From contig NZ_RCCK01000016.1 in the NCBI RefSeq assembly GCF_003664035.1, forward strand, positions 1-64,000: DNA of 64,000 nt, given 5' to 3'. The DNA comes from Pedobacter alluvionis (GTDB lineage: Bacteria; Bacteroidota; Bacteroidia; Sphingobacteriales; Sphingobacteriaceae). The translations under genes were made by a program, and so were the position numbers. The notes under the pieces are model-generated. The model was not told the origin of the DNA. It was given only the letters and a program-made list of their open reading frames with translations, and ran no database searches. Each line of letters opens with the position of its first letter. Position 1 is the stretch's first letter. This document shows positions 6,240-15,400 of this stretch, piece after piece.

Positions 6240-7460
6240 CTATACAACAGCAAACATTTCTCTTAATGGTGCCATATCGCTGGCAACTTTTTCATCCAGC
6301 ATTTTTGCATAGAGTTGGGTGGTGCGTATATTGGTATGCCCCATCATCTTAGATACGCTTTCAATAGGTACACCGTTCAGTAGGGTAACAGTAGTGGCAA
6401 AAGTGCGTTTGGCGATCCTGTTGCCCAATGTTTTGACGATACCCGACAGGGCGGCAATCTCCACCAGATACTCGTTCATTTTTTGATTGCTGGAAACCGG
6501 CAGCGCCCTGTTCTGATTGACACAGAAAGGGTGATCTTTATACCTTTCCAGAATATCAGCGGCTATTGGGATAAGCGGGACTGCTACAGGCGTACCAGTT
6601 TTTTTACGATAGCTGAACAGCCACTTTTCCCCGTCAATCCCTATACGTATGTCGGTTTGTTTGAGTTTTTGCACATCGGCATAAGACAGCCCCGTATAAC
6701 AGCTAAACAGGAAGAAGTCCCGAACTTGTGTAAGTCTTGCGGTACTGTATTTTTTGCCCGCAATGTTTTGCAGTTCATCCGCAGTCAGATATTCCCTTTG
6801 TACAAGCTTTGATTTAAGCTTATAGCCAAAGAAGGGATCAGTGATGATCCATTTGTTTCTAAGGCATATACGGACAATCTTTCCCAGATTTTTAAGGTGC
6901 TTACTGGCGGTATTGGTATCATTATCCTTTGAGGTGTGCAGGTAGAAATCAAAACCGTCAATAAACTCATAGTCTATATGGCGGATGTTGAGGTCACTTG
7001 TTTGATATTTGAATAAAATATATTCTTTAACGTGCTTTTCAAGCACCTTAAACCGTCTCAAAGTGCCTTCCGCATAATCTTCCTTTTCTACAAGTGCGGC
7101 CATGTTTGTATTATGGATTTTAATGGCCTCCATAATGGTGTGCATTTTTTCTGCCTTGCCCAGATACTTGCATTTAACGCCTTCAGCGGATATGTCTGCG
7201 TCTTCTACGCATAAAGCAGTATGGGCAGCAGTAACGCCCGCTTTCATTTTGTCGAGATAGGAATTTAAGGTTTTGGCATCTTCCTTTGTGCCGATCATGT
7301 GACCCGCTTTGGTGTTCCATAATTCTGGTTCACATTTTCTGCTGGCGGACATTTCCACAGGTTTTCCGTCAACGGTAATCCTTAGATAAACGGGAACAGC
7401 ACCTTTAACATAGTTTTTTGGTTTCTTCAAGTAGAAGAGCAGACTGAAATTAGTTTTCAT
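6240..7460 (-). CDS. Tyrosine recombinase (site-specific integrase), atypical active site
   Basis: I choose the ATG at 7458-7460 (MKTNFSLLFYLKKP), the usual beginning of Bacteroidota integrases; 406 residues. It has an arm-binding N-terminal domain (PVYLRITVDGKPVEMSASRK), a SAM-like core-binding domain, and a catalytic domain. The active site is unusual: the first catalytic arginine is serine (CYTGLSYADVQKL), as described for IntDOT of CTnDOT, and the HxxR box reads RIAK (NRIAKRTFATT). The later histidine and tyrosine (MMGHTNIRTTQLYA) are present. It lies ~250 bp from a tRNA-Lys gene, pointed away from it, the common arrangement of an element integrated at a tRNA. It may be the element's integrase, but could be impaired. 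Confidence 0.85.
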   Translation of the reverse strand: MKTNFSLLFYLKKPKNYVKGAVPVYLRITVDGKPVEMSASRKCEPELWNTKAGHMIGTKEDAKTLNSYLDKMKAGVTAAHTALCVEDADISAEGVKCKYLGKAEKMHTIMEAIKIHNTNMAALVEKEDYAEGTLRRFKVLEKHVKEYILFKYQTSDLNIRHIDYEFIDGFDFYLHTSKDNDTNTASKHLKNLGKIVRICLRNKWIITDPFFGYKLKSKLVQREYLTADELQNIAGKKYSTARLTQVRDFFLFSCYTGLSYADVQKLKQTDIRIGIDGEKWLFSYRKKTGTPVAVPLIPIAADILERYKDHPFCVNQNRALPVSSNQKMNEYLVEIAALSGIVKTLGNRIAKRTFATTVTLLNGVPIESVSKMMGHTNIRTTQLYAKMLDEKVASDMAPLREMFAVV

Positions 7461-7651
7461 AATCGACTGATTTAAAGTTAACAAAGTTAGCCTTGCAGTC
7501 TAATCGTATCAAGTCGTTCAATGATTGAACTTTATGTAAATCAATAACTTACATCATTCCTAGTGAGTATACCACTTTGTAAAACTACTCACCGAATCAC
7601 TCACTTTTTTTATGCGATTTATTGCATATTTTGGGTTTTCCGGTAAACGAA

Positions 7652-7684
7652 AAAAGCTTGCAATCATTTGATTTGCAAGCTTTT
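7652..7684 (-). terminator. Terminator of tRNA-Lys
   Basis: AAAAGCTTGCAA and TTGCAAGCTTTT form a 12-bp stem 25 bases beyond the 3' end of the tRNA, followed on the minus strand by a run of T. This is a textbook intrinsic terminator. Confidence 0.75.
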
Positions 7685-7708
7685 ACGTAGTTTTGATACT
7701 ATCTTCTG

Positions 7709-7781
7709 TGATCCCGCTGGGATTCGAACCCAGGACCACTACATTAAAAGTGTAATGCTCTACCAGCTGAGCTACGGAATC
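7709..7781 (-). tRNA. tRNA-Lys (anticodon TTT)
   Basis: The minus strand folds as a full cloverleaf of 73 bases: acceptor stem GATTCCG/CGGGATC with one G-T pair, D arm with AGCTCAGCTGGTAGAGC, anticodon loop CTTTTAA (anticodon TTT), and T arm with GGTTCGAATCC. The CCA end is not encoded. It borders the accessory region that ends with the recombinase gene and is a plausible integration target, although I cannot find a second copy of its 3' end inside the window. The stretch from 7782 to 8200 has no convincing gene. Confidence 0.95.
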
Positions 7782-8200
7782 ATCTTTGTTTAAAAACGTT
7801 ATCCGTTTCCTTTAAAGTGGTGCAAATATAGGGTTATAGACTAATGCTTGCAAATAAAAAATCGCGAAAGGTGTTAGTGTATTGATTTATAGGCAAATTA
7901 ATTATTTAGCGCTATTTTTTAAATAGATTTAACTGTTTTATTGCGTTGATTTAATGTTAACCCATGCCCGCATCTTTTATTGCGCTATTTTTTTGCTAAC
8001 ACGCTCCGTATCATAATGCTAATCAAATAAAGGTAAAGACGAGGGAAAGGCAAAACAAGTTTAAGATTCTTTCCTTTTGAATATTGCAAGGTTACCGGGT
8101 GATTTTGAGAAAGAAAACGGCTATTAATGCCGGTCTGGAGCATACCTGTTTTAGGTGCTTGAGCACTAAGGAAAGCCATTTTTTGTTAAAGTTGAAATTA

Positions 8201-8214
8201 CGCAAACGTTTGAT
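8201..8214. promoter_or_regulatory. LacI-type operator upstream of the sugar transporter
   Basis: CGCAAACGTTTGAT contains the palindromic CAAACGTTTG core typical of LacI/GalR-family operators, 62 bases before the transporter start. The identical 14-mer, inverted, lies 52 bases upstream of the LacI-type regulator gene at 39419-40435. I infer that this regulator controls the transporter and itself. Confidence 0.7.
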
Positions 8215-8275
8215 CGATTTTTATTAAATATTATTGTTTAGTTTGGTAAAATCAAATAAACCGAACCAAAACTTT

Positions 8276-9562
8276 ATGCAACAAACAACAAGGCCAGGTC
8301 AAACCCAAGGGCCAAAACCGCTTATTATTATTTGCGCCCTATTCTTTATTTTTGGCTTTGTAACCTGGGCAAACGGAACTTTAATCCCTTTCTTTAAATT
8401 ATCTTTCGGATTATCAAACTTACAGGCCTTCTTTGTAACCTTCGCATCATACATGGCTTACTTCTTTCTAGCGCTGCCATCATCGTGGATCCTGAAGAAA
8501 GTGGGTTTTAAAAATGGAATTATTTTAGGTTTGGTAATTTTAGGACTGGGCTCTTTAATATTCATCCCCGCAGCCCAAACCAGGACTTTTGGTTTGTTCT
8601 TAACCGGGATTTTTGTTCAGGGAGCCGCATTAGCTTTGTTGCAAACAGCCTCAAATCCATACTTAACTATTATTGGCCCGATAGAAAGTGCTGCAAAACG
8701 GATTAGTATTGCCGGGATCTGTAATAAATTTGCCGGAATGATTGTGCCTTTGATTATGGGCAGTTTGTTTTTAAAAAATGCTTCAGAAGTAGAGAAACAG
8801 ATCAAAGCGGCAACCGGCGCTGTTCATGAGCAATTATTGAACGATGTTTTGGGTCGTGTAAATATGCCTTACATTGTTTTAGCAATCGTTTTCTGCCTTT
8901 TTGCGGTTTTTATTAAATTCACTGATTTGCCTGAGGTGGAGGTTGAAGAGGATGTTATAGATGAAAGTAAAGGCGCTGTTGTAAAACATCAAAGTATATT
9001 CCAGTTTCCGCATTTATTCTTAGGTTCCCTTTGTATTTTTGTGTATGTAGGCGCAGAGGTAATGGCAGGTGATATTATTGGTATTTATGGACGTGAGTTA
9101 GGCATAAGTGCCGAGATTAGTGGTAAATTAACTTCCATTACATTGTTTAGTATGTTAATCGGCTATATTATCGGTATCGTTACCATTCCCAAATACATCT
9201 CTCAGCAAAAAGCCCTTAGAATATGTGCCATTTTAGGCATTATCTTTACCATTTTATCTTTTGCCATTTCGAGTTGGTTTGCTGTAATTTTTGTAGCTTT
9301 ATTGGGTTTAGCCAATTCACTCATGTGGCCGGCAATTTTTCCGCTTGGCATTAGCCACTTGGGTAAATTTACCAAAATCGGTTCGGCGATTATGGTAATG
9401 GGGATAGCAGGCGGAGCCATAATGCCACTTCTGTACGCTTTTTTAAATGAAAAGTTACATGTTAACTTTCAACTGGCCTATCTTTTAACCGTATTGCCTT
9501 GTTACTTATATATCCTGTTTTTTGCGATAAAAGGCCACAAGGCAGGATTGAATTTAAAATAA
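8276..9562 (+). CDS. gluP: FHS-family sugar:H+ symporter (glucose/galactose/fucose type MFS)
   Basis: The 428-residue product has about 12 membrane segments and the hallmarks of the fucose-galactose-glucose symporter group: LFFIFGFVTWANGTLIPFFK near the N-terminus, FFVTFASYMAYFFLALPSSW, ALLQTASNPYLTIIGP and, in the second half, GLANSLMWPAIFPLGI. I chose the ATG at 8276 (MQQTTRPGQTQG) over an upstream TTG because this start fits the family. It imports a hexose across the inner membrane; which one is uncertain. It is a single gene, ended by a hairpin terminator and preceded by a LacI-type operator, so sugar-inducible expression is likely. The symbol is by family resemblance. Confidence 0.85.
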   Translation: MQQTTRPGQTQGPKPLIIICALFFIFGFVTWANGTLIPFFKLSFGLSNLQAFFVTFASYMAYFFLALPSSWILKKVGFKNGIILGLVILGLGSLIFIPAAQTRTFGLFLTGIFVQGAALALLQTASNPYLTIIGPIESAAKRISIAGICNKFAGMIVPLIMGSLFLKNASEVEKQIKAATGAVHEQLLNDVLGRVNMPYIVLAIVFCLFAVFIKFTDLPEVEVEEDVIDESKGAVVKHQSIFQFPHLFLGSLCIFVYVGAEVMAGDIIGIYGRELGISAEISGKLTSITLFSMLIGYIIGIVTIPKYISQQKALRICAILGIIFTILSFAISSWFAVIFVALLGLANSLMWPAIFPLGISHLGKFTKIGSAIMVMGIAGGAIMPLLYAFLNEKLHVNFQLAYLLTVLPCYLYILFFAIKGHKAGLNLK

Positions 9563-9587
9563 CCAAAACCAAATAAATTTTATGATT

Positions 9588-9622
9588 AAGCCCGGTCGCA
9601 TTAAAGATTGGGCTTTCTTTTG
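9588..9622 (+). terminator. Intrinsic terminator after the sugar transporter
   Basis: AAGCCC and GGGCTT pair around a 16-base loop and are followed by TCTTTTG. Confidence 0.55.
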
Positions 9623-9716
9623 TCCTTAATTTTCAGTTATTTTGGCGAATTATAAACGAGATCTAAATCATATATCTCACATCTTGATACTTGATACTCA
9701 ATCCCCATATTAAACA

Positions 9717-10223
9717 ATGAACAAAGCTATTTTTCTCGACCGTGACGGTGTGCTCAATCACGAAATATATGATTACATCTGCCGTGTTGAAGATTTTAAA
9801 ATCTTAGATTATCAAATTCCGGTATTAAAAAAACTATTTGATGAAGGTTATCTCTTAATCGTAATCACAAATCAAGGTGGTATTGCCTTAAAGCGCTATA
9901 CTGAGCAAGAACTGGCCATTATGCACCAAATGCTCCGCAATGCTTTTGTGGCTAAAGGAGCTGATATTGCTGGCTTTTATTATTGCCCGCATCACCCAAC
10001 TGTTGGCGGCGAATGCAAATGCAGAAAACCAGCTTCCGGAATGATTTTAGATGCCATTGATATGTACGATATCGACCCGGCACAATCTATCATGATCGGC
10101 GATAAGCCAAGAGATGTAGAAGCCGCAAATGGGGCAGGAGTGAAGGGCATCCTCATTGAACCTGATGAGCAAATCAGTTATGAGAAGATTAAGGAAGTCC
10201 TTAGTCGTGAGTCTTTAGTCTAG
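9717..10223 (+). CDS. gmhB: D-glycero-D-manno-heptose 1,7-bisphosphate 7-phosphatase (HAD family)
   Basis: The 168-residue protein has the HAD-IIIA phosphatase plan: nucleophile motif DRDGVLN (Asp8 and Asp10), motif II VITNQGGI, a cysteine/histidine zinc site in YYCPHHPTVGGECKCRKP, and the acidic motif IGDKPRDVEAA. GmhB removes the 7-phosphate in the ADP-heptose pathway for lipopolysaccharide core synthesis; histidinol-phosphate phosphatase is the nearest alternative, but the zinc loop fits GmhB. Other heptose genes are not nearby. It stands alone with a repeat cluster downstream. Confidence 0.85.
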   Translation: MNKAIFLDRDGVLNHEIYDYICRVEDFKILDYQIPVLKKLFDEGYLLIVITNQGGIALKRYTEQELAIMHQMLRNAFVAKGADIAGFYYCPHHPTVGGECKCRKPASGMILDAIDMYDIDPAQSIMIGDKPRDVEAANGAGVKGILIEPDEQISYEKIKEVLSRESLV

Positions 10224-10293
10224 AGTCTCCGTGGAGGGTGCATAAAAAGAACAAGTTGAATATAGTATTCATTTATGGCTTAAGGATATGATC

Positions 10294-11076
10294 ATTTGGG
10301 CGTTTTAACACGCTGTACACTGTATCTTTTTGGCTGTCCTTCTACTACGCTCAGGATGACAGCCAAAAAGGATGCCGTTTCCATCGTTAACGCAGAATAA
10401 CGCGATGACTTACGAAGTTTAGAAAGGGAAGGAGCGGCGGGTAACTTCGTCAGTCAGAAGTCTGTGATCTCTACTGCGCTTTTCCTTGCCCAATACTTAC
10501 GAAATCTTTCCACGCGCTTGCCCTTTGAGATTTCGTAAGATGTCCATTCTAATGATTTGGGCGTTTTAACACGTTGTACACTGTATCTTTTTGGCTGTCC
10601 TTCTACTACGCTCAGGATGACAGCCAAAAAGGATGCCGTTTCCATCGTTAACGCAGAATAACGCGATGACTTACGAAGTTTAGAAAGGAAGGAGCGGCGG
10701 ATAACTTCGTCAGTCAGAAGCTTCTTAAATTCTATTCCGATTTTCCTACTCATACTTACGAAATCCTTCCACGCGCTTGCCCTTTAAGATTTCGTAAGAT
10801 GCCCTGGCCACCTAGACCTGATTGAAATGGCATTCCGGTTTCCGCTAACTTTGTTATTATCGAACATTTACCGGAATATAATGGAAAGCAGGACTACAGA
10901 AACCGATTAGCACTGTTTCTGCGCTCCAAAAAAAATCACGATGATTTACGAAGTTTAGAAAGGAAGGAGCAGTGGGTAGCTCGTCAGTCGTAATCTTCTT
11001 AAATTCTATTCCGATTTTCCTACTCATACTTACGAAATCTTTCCGCGCACTTGCCCATTGAGATTTCGTAAGGTGC
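10294..11076. repeat. Cluster of three related repeat units
   Basis: A 167-base block at 10294-10460 recurs almost unchanged at 10554-10720 (period 260), and a diverged, partial third unit covers about 10932-11076. Each unit ends with an inverted repeat CTTACGAAAT...ATTTCGTAAG (around 10495-10540, 10754-10799 and 11029-11072), and the first two contain a hairpin with arms TTTTTGGCTGTC/GACAGCCAAAAA. Short minus-strand frames in it (99 and 76 codons) share the start MSRKIGIEFKK only because the DNA is repeated; I see no gene in 10224-11084. Confidence 0.75.
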
Positions 11077-11084
11077 CCATAAAA

Positions 11085-11131
11085 CAAAAAATCCTAAGTC
11101 TTAAACCGGAAACCCGACTCAAGACTTAGGA
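11085..11131 (-). terminator. Terminator of the transaldolase gene
   Basis: On the minus strand TCCTAAGTCTT pairs with AAGACTTAGGA (11 bp) and is followed by TTTTTTG, directly downstream of the aldolase gene. Confidence 0.7.
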
Positions 11132-11152
11132 CTCAAGACTTTTGACTTTATA

Positions 11153-11812
11153 TTATTTTCCAGCAGCTTTAGCGTGGTCAGCTAAAAATGTAGCTAAACC
11201 GCTATCTGTTAGTGGATGTTTTAATAAACCTACAATAGCAGCTAATGGTGCAGTAATTACATCAGCGCCTAATTTAGCACAGTTTACAATATGCAATGGT
11301 CCGCGGATTGATGCAGCTAAAATTTGCGTTTCGTAACCGTAGTTATCAAAAATAGTTCTGATATCTTCAATTAAAACCAAACCATCACTAGAAATATCAT
11401 CTAAACGGCCTAAAAACGGAGAAACGTAAGTAGCTCCTGCTTTTGCAGCCAATAAAGCCTGTCCGGCAGAGAAAATTAAAGTACAATTGGTTTTAATTCC
11501 TTTTGAAGAGAAATATTTAATGGCTTTAACACCATCTTTAATCATTGGAACTTTAACCACAATTTTAGGGTTCAAAGCAGCTAAAGCTTCACCTTCTTTA
11601 ACAATCTCATCGAAAGTAGTCGCAATAACTTCAGCACTTACGTTATCGTCAACGATATCGCAAATCGCTTTATAATGGTTAATTACATTTTCTTCGCCGG
11701 TAATACCTTCTTTAGCCATTAAGCTAGGGTTGGTGGTTACGCCATCTAAAATGCCAAGATCTTGTGCTTCTTTGATTTGATCAAGATTTGCTGTGTCAAT
11801 AAAAAATTTCAT
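11153..11812 (-). CDS. fsa: Fructose-6-phosphate aldolase / small transaldolase
   Basis: The 219-residue TIM-barrel protein starts MKFFIDTANLDQIKEA and contains GVTTNPSLMAKEG, the Schiff-base lysine in NPKIVVKVPM (Lys87), TNCTLIFSAGQALLAAKAGA, and SPFLGRLDD. The length is that of the FSA/TalC subfamily, not the ~320-residue classical transaldolase. Members either cleave fructose-6-phosphate or act as transaldolase in the pentose phosphate pathway; the sequence alone does not decide which, and a tyrosine/phenylalanine position test would be needed. It is a single gene with its own terminator, with the SRP RNA gene upstream on the same strand. Confidence 0.9.
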   Translation of the reverse strand: MKFFIDTANLDQIKEAQDLGILDGVTTNPSLMAKEGITGEENVINHYKAICDIVDDNVSAEVIATTFDEIVKEGEALAALNPKIVVKVPMIKDGVKAIKYFSSKGIKTNCTLIFSAGQALLAAKAGATYVSPFLGRLDDISSDGLVLIEDIRTIFDNYGYETQILAASIRGPLHIVNCAKLGADVITAPLAAIVGLLKHPLTDSGLATFLADHAKAAGK

Positions 11813-11906
11813 GTTTATAAATTCTTAAAATGATTATTAGGTTCTGCTGCTAGAACCCCTGAAGAATTTAATATCCCCCCTTCAGGGGATTAAGGGGGTA
11901 AAAAAA

Positions 11907-12007
11907 GGGCAAGCACCTTCTATCGCACCGCTACAACCTTCTACCCTTGCTGTGTTCCCACCCTGGGGGAGTTCAAAGGGAGCTGGTCGTAAAAGACTTG
12001 CCCGGCC
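11907..12007 (-). ncRNA. ffs: Signal recognition particle RNA (small bacterial type)
   Basis: The minus strand begins GGCCGGGCAAGTC and ends GGTGCTTGCCC, so the ends pair. The middle carries the SRP core with CTCCCCCAGGGTGGGAACAC followed by AGCAAGGG, matching the Ffh-binding hairpin with its GGAA-type loop and A-rich asymmetric bulge. A run of seven T follows the 3' end, a natural terminator. The length of about 100 bases suits the small SRP RNA of Bacteroidota. It would form the RNA core of SRP with Ffh for membrane targeting. Confidence 0.85.
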
Positions 12008-12426
12008 ACAAAGGTAGAAAAAGAAGTTGTTTCGCGAAATGCATTTTTGCATTTTTTTTATCTTTTAGGCTATGTGGCTGATTAGTAAATTAATAAAATT
12101 GAAATGTGTATTTGTTAAACAACAGGAGTAAATGCAAGTTAAATAACTTCATGGATGATATATTTATATTTAAATTATATATTCATAAATAAATCAATAA
12201 TTAAAACGATTTATGTCTGATTTTGGTTGAAAAAATGAATTAATTGTATAATATTATCATTATTAATATGGTAATTTTTTAACTGAATAATTGTCATTTT
12301 TTTAATATAAACACTTTAAATTACCTAAGGGCTAAAATTATTCTAAAAATCATGTCAACTCTGTAATTTAAGGTTTGTTTTTTATATCTTAGTGTTTCCT
12401 ATACACTAACAACTAACGAGCAAAGA
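12008..12426. other. AT-rich upstream region of gltB
   Basis: This ~420-base stretch is strongly AT-rich and contains no gene. It must hold the promoters of the SRP RNA (minus) and gltB (plus). I see no clear TAnnTTTG element, riboswitch or repeat in it. Confidence 0.5.
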
Positions 12427-15400
12427 ATGGAACCAAACAGTGGATTGTACGATGCGCAATTTGAACACGATGCCTGCGGTATTGGGTTCGTTGCGCATGT
12501 GAAAGGGCGAAAATCGCATCAAATCATCTCTGATGCACTTACTATTTTAGAGAATCTAGATCATAGAGGGGCATGTGGAGCAGAACCAAATACAGGCGAT
12601 GGTGCAGGTATTATGATTCAGATTCCTCACGAATTTTTTTACGACGAATGTTTAAAAGCTGGCTTTAGCTTGCCTGAAACCAATAATTATGGTGTTGGTA
12701 TGTTATTTATGCCAAAGGATATCAGATCCAGAGAAGAGTGCAGAGAATTGATTTATCGTGCCGCAGAAAAACTAGGTCTGGAAATTTTAGGCTTTAGAAA
12801 AGTTGATGTTGACACAACGGATATTGGCAATATGGCCCTTTCTGTTGAACCAGAAATTGAGCAGGTATTTATCGCCCGTCCTTATGCGGTAGCACCAGGT
12901 GCTGATTTTGAACGTAAACTTTATATTTTTAAAAATTACCTGATTAAACTGATCGTAAACACCGTTCATGGTGGTAAAGATTTTTATATCGTTTCGCTTT
13001 CTGCGCAAACCATTATATATAAAGGTCAGTTAACTTCATTACAGGTACGCACCTATTTTACCGATCTTTCTGATAAGCGCATGGTTTCGGCTTTAGGTCT
13101 GGTTCACTCGCGTTTTGCAACCAATACTTTTCCTTCGTGGAGGTTGGCCCAACCATTCCGCTTTATTGCACATAATGGTGAGATCAATACTTTACAAGGA
13201 AATTTAAACTGGTTCAGGGCTGGCGTTAAGTCTTTTGCTTCTGCTTACTTTACACCAGAAGAACTGGATATGTTATTGCCGGTAATCGACGAGACCAACT
13301 CCGATTCAGGCTGTTTGGATAACGTTATCGAATTATTGCTTCATGCAGGCAGAACTTTACCTCATGTATTAATGATGTTGGTTCCGGAGGCATGGGATGG
13401 CAATGAAGATATGGATCCTGTTAAAAAGGCATTCTATGAGTTCCACGCTACTTTAATGGAACCATGGGACGGACCTGCTGCCATTGCTTTTACCGATGGT
13501 AAATTAATCGGTGCAACTTTAGATCGTAACGGACTCCGTCCGTCACGTTATGCCATCACTTCAGATGACCGTGTAATTATGGGTTCTGAAGCTGGTGCAT
13601 TGGCCATCGATCAAAGTACTGTAATCGAAAAAGGTCGTTTAACGCCAGGCAAAATGTTCGTGGTGGATATGGAGCAGGGCAGAATTATCAGCGATAATGA
13701 AATTAAAGGAGAAGTTTGTGGTAAAAGCCCTTATAGCGATTGGATTAATCAATACCAGATCCGTTTAGAAGAACTGCCTGAGCCACGTGTAATGTTTACA
13801 GGCTTATCAGAAGAATCCATTTTTAAATATCAGCAGGTTTTTGGTTACAGCAGGGAAGATATTGATCTTTTGCTTAAACCAATGGCCATCGAAGCCAAAG
13901 AACCAATTGGCTCAATGGGTACGGATACCCCGCTGGCTATTTTATCAAAACGTCCCCAGCATTTATCATCTTATTTTAAGCAGTTATTTGCACAGGTAAC
14001 CAATCCGCCGATAGACCCTATCCGTGAAAAGGTAGTGATGAGTTTGGCCAGTTTTATGGGTAGTAATGGCAATCTCTTGGAAGAAAATCCATTACAAGCA
14101 CATTGCGTTGCTATTAAACATCCGATTTTAACCAATCAGGAATTAGAGAAGTTAAGAAGTATTGATACAGGTGTTTTCCAGGCGAAAACCTTACAGACTT
14201 ATTTCAGGGCTGACGGTAAACCTGGCGCTATGGCAAAAGCCTTAGACCGTTTGTGCCGTTATGCGGTTGATGCGGTTGAAGATGGGTTCCAGGTAATTGT
14301 ATTAACGGATAGAGCTATTGACTCTGAGCATGCTGCAATGCCGTCGTTGTTAGCTGTTTCTGCAGTACACCATCATTTAATCCGTAAAGGATACCGTGGT
14401 GCTGTAGGTATTGTGATCGAGGCTGGCGATATCTGGGAAGTACATCATTTCGCAACTTTATTGGGTTTTGGCGTTACCGCAATAAACCCTTACCTGGCTT
14501 TAGAAACCATTAATGGTTTTCAGGATGAATCAGGTTTGTCAGCAGAACAGTTAACCAAGAACTATATTTATGCGGTAAATAGTGGTTTACTCAAAATTTT
14601 CTCAAAAATGGGAATCTCTACCTTGCAATCATACCAGGGTGCGCAGATTTTCGAGATTTTAGGTTTAAATAAACAAGTCGTAAACACTTATTTCACTGGC
14701 GCTGTTTCGCGTATTGGTGGCTTAGGGCTGGATGAAATTGCAAAAGAAACGCTAATTAAACATCACCGCAGTTTTGGCCCGGTAACACAAACCGAAAACT
14801 TGTTGCCAGCAGGCGGAACATATAAATTCCGACGTAAAGGTGAAGCGCATTTGTTTAATCCGCAAACCATTCACTTATTACAAAACGCAACGCGTAAAAA
14901 CGATTACAATATATTCAAACAATATTCTAAATTGGTGAATGAGCAAACACAGCAAGCTTATACCATCCGTGGATTGTTCGAATTTAACTATAGTCGCCCT
15001 TCAGTACCTTTAAGTGAGGTAGAATCAACTGAGGCCATTTTAAAAAGATTTGCAACCGGAGCAATGTCATTTGGTTCAATTTCTCATGAAGCACACTCTA
15101 CTTTAGCTATTGCCATGAACCGTATTGGTGGCAAGAGCAATACCGGAGAAGGTGGTGAAGATGAAATGCGTTATACTAAATTGCCAAATGGCGATAGCAT
15201 GCGTTCTGCCATTAAACAGGTTGCTTCTGCACGTTTTGGTGTAACCAGTTATTATTTAACCAATGCCGATGAGTTGCAGATTAAAATGGCTCAGGGTGCT
15301 AAACCGGGAGAAGGTGGTCAATTACCAGGGCACAAGGTAGATGACTGGATCGCAAAAGTTCGTCACTCTACGCCGGGGGTTGGTTTAATTTCACCTCCAC

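Noticed and set aside
7985..8179. 64-codon minus-strand gene before the sugar transporter
   Set aside because: No ribosome-binding site, no family resemblance, and composition like translated non-coding DNA.
10454..11087. Two minus-strand frames with the same start MSRKIGIEFKK
   Set aside because: They share sequence only because the DNA repeat is duplicated; the frames diverge and lack conserved protein features.
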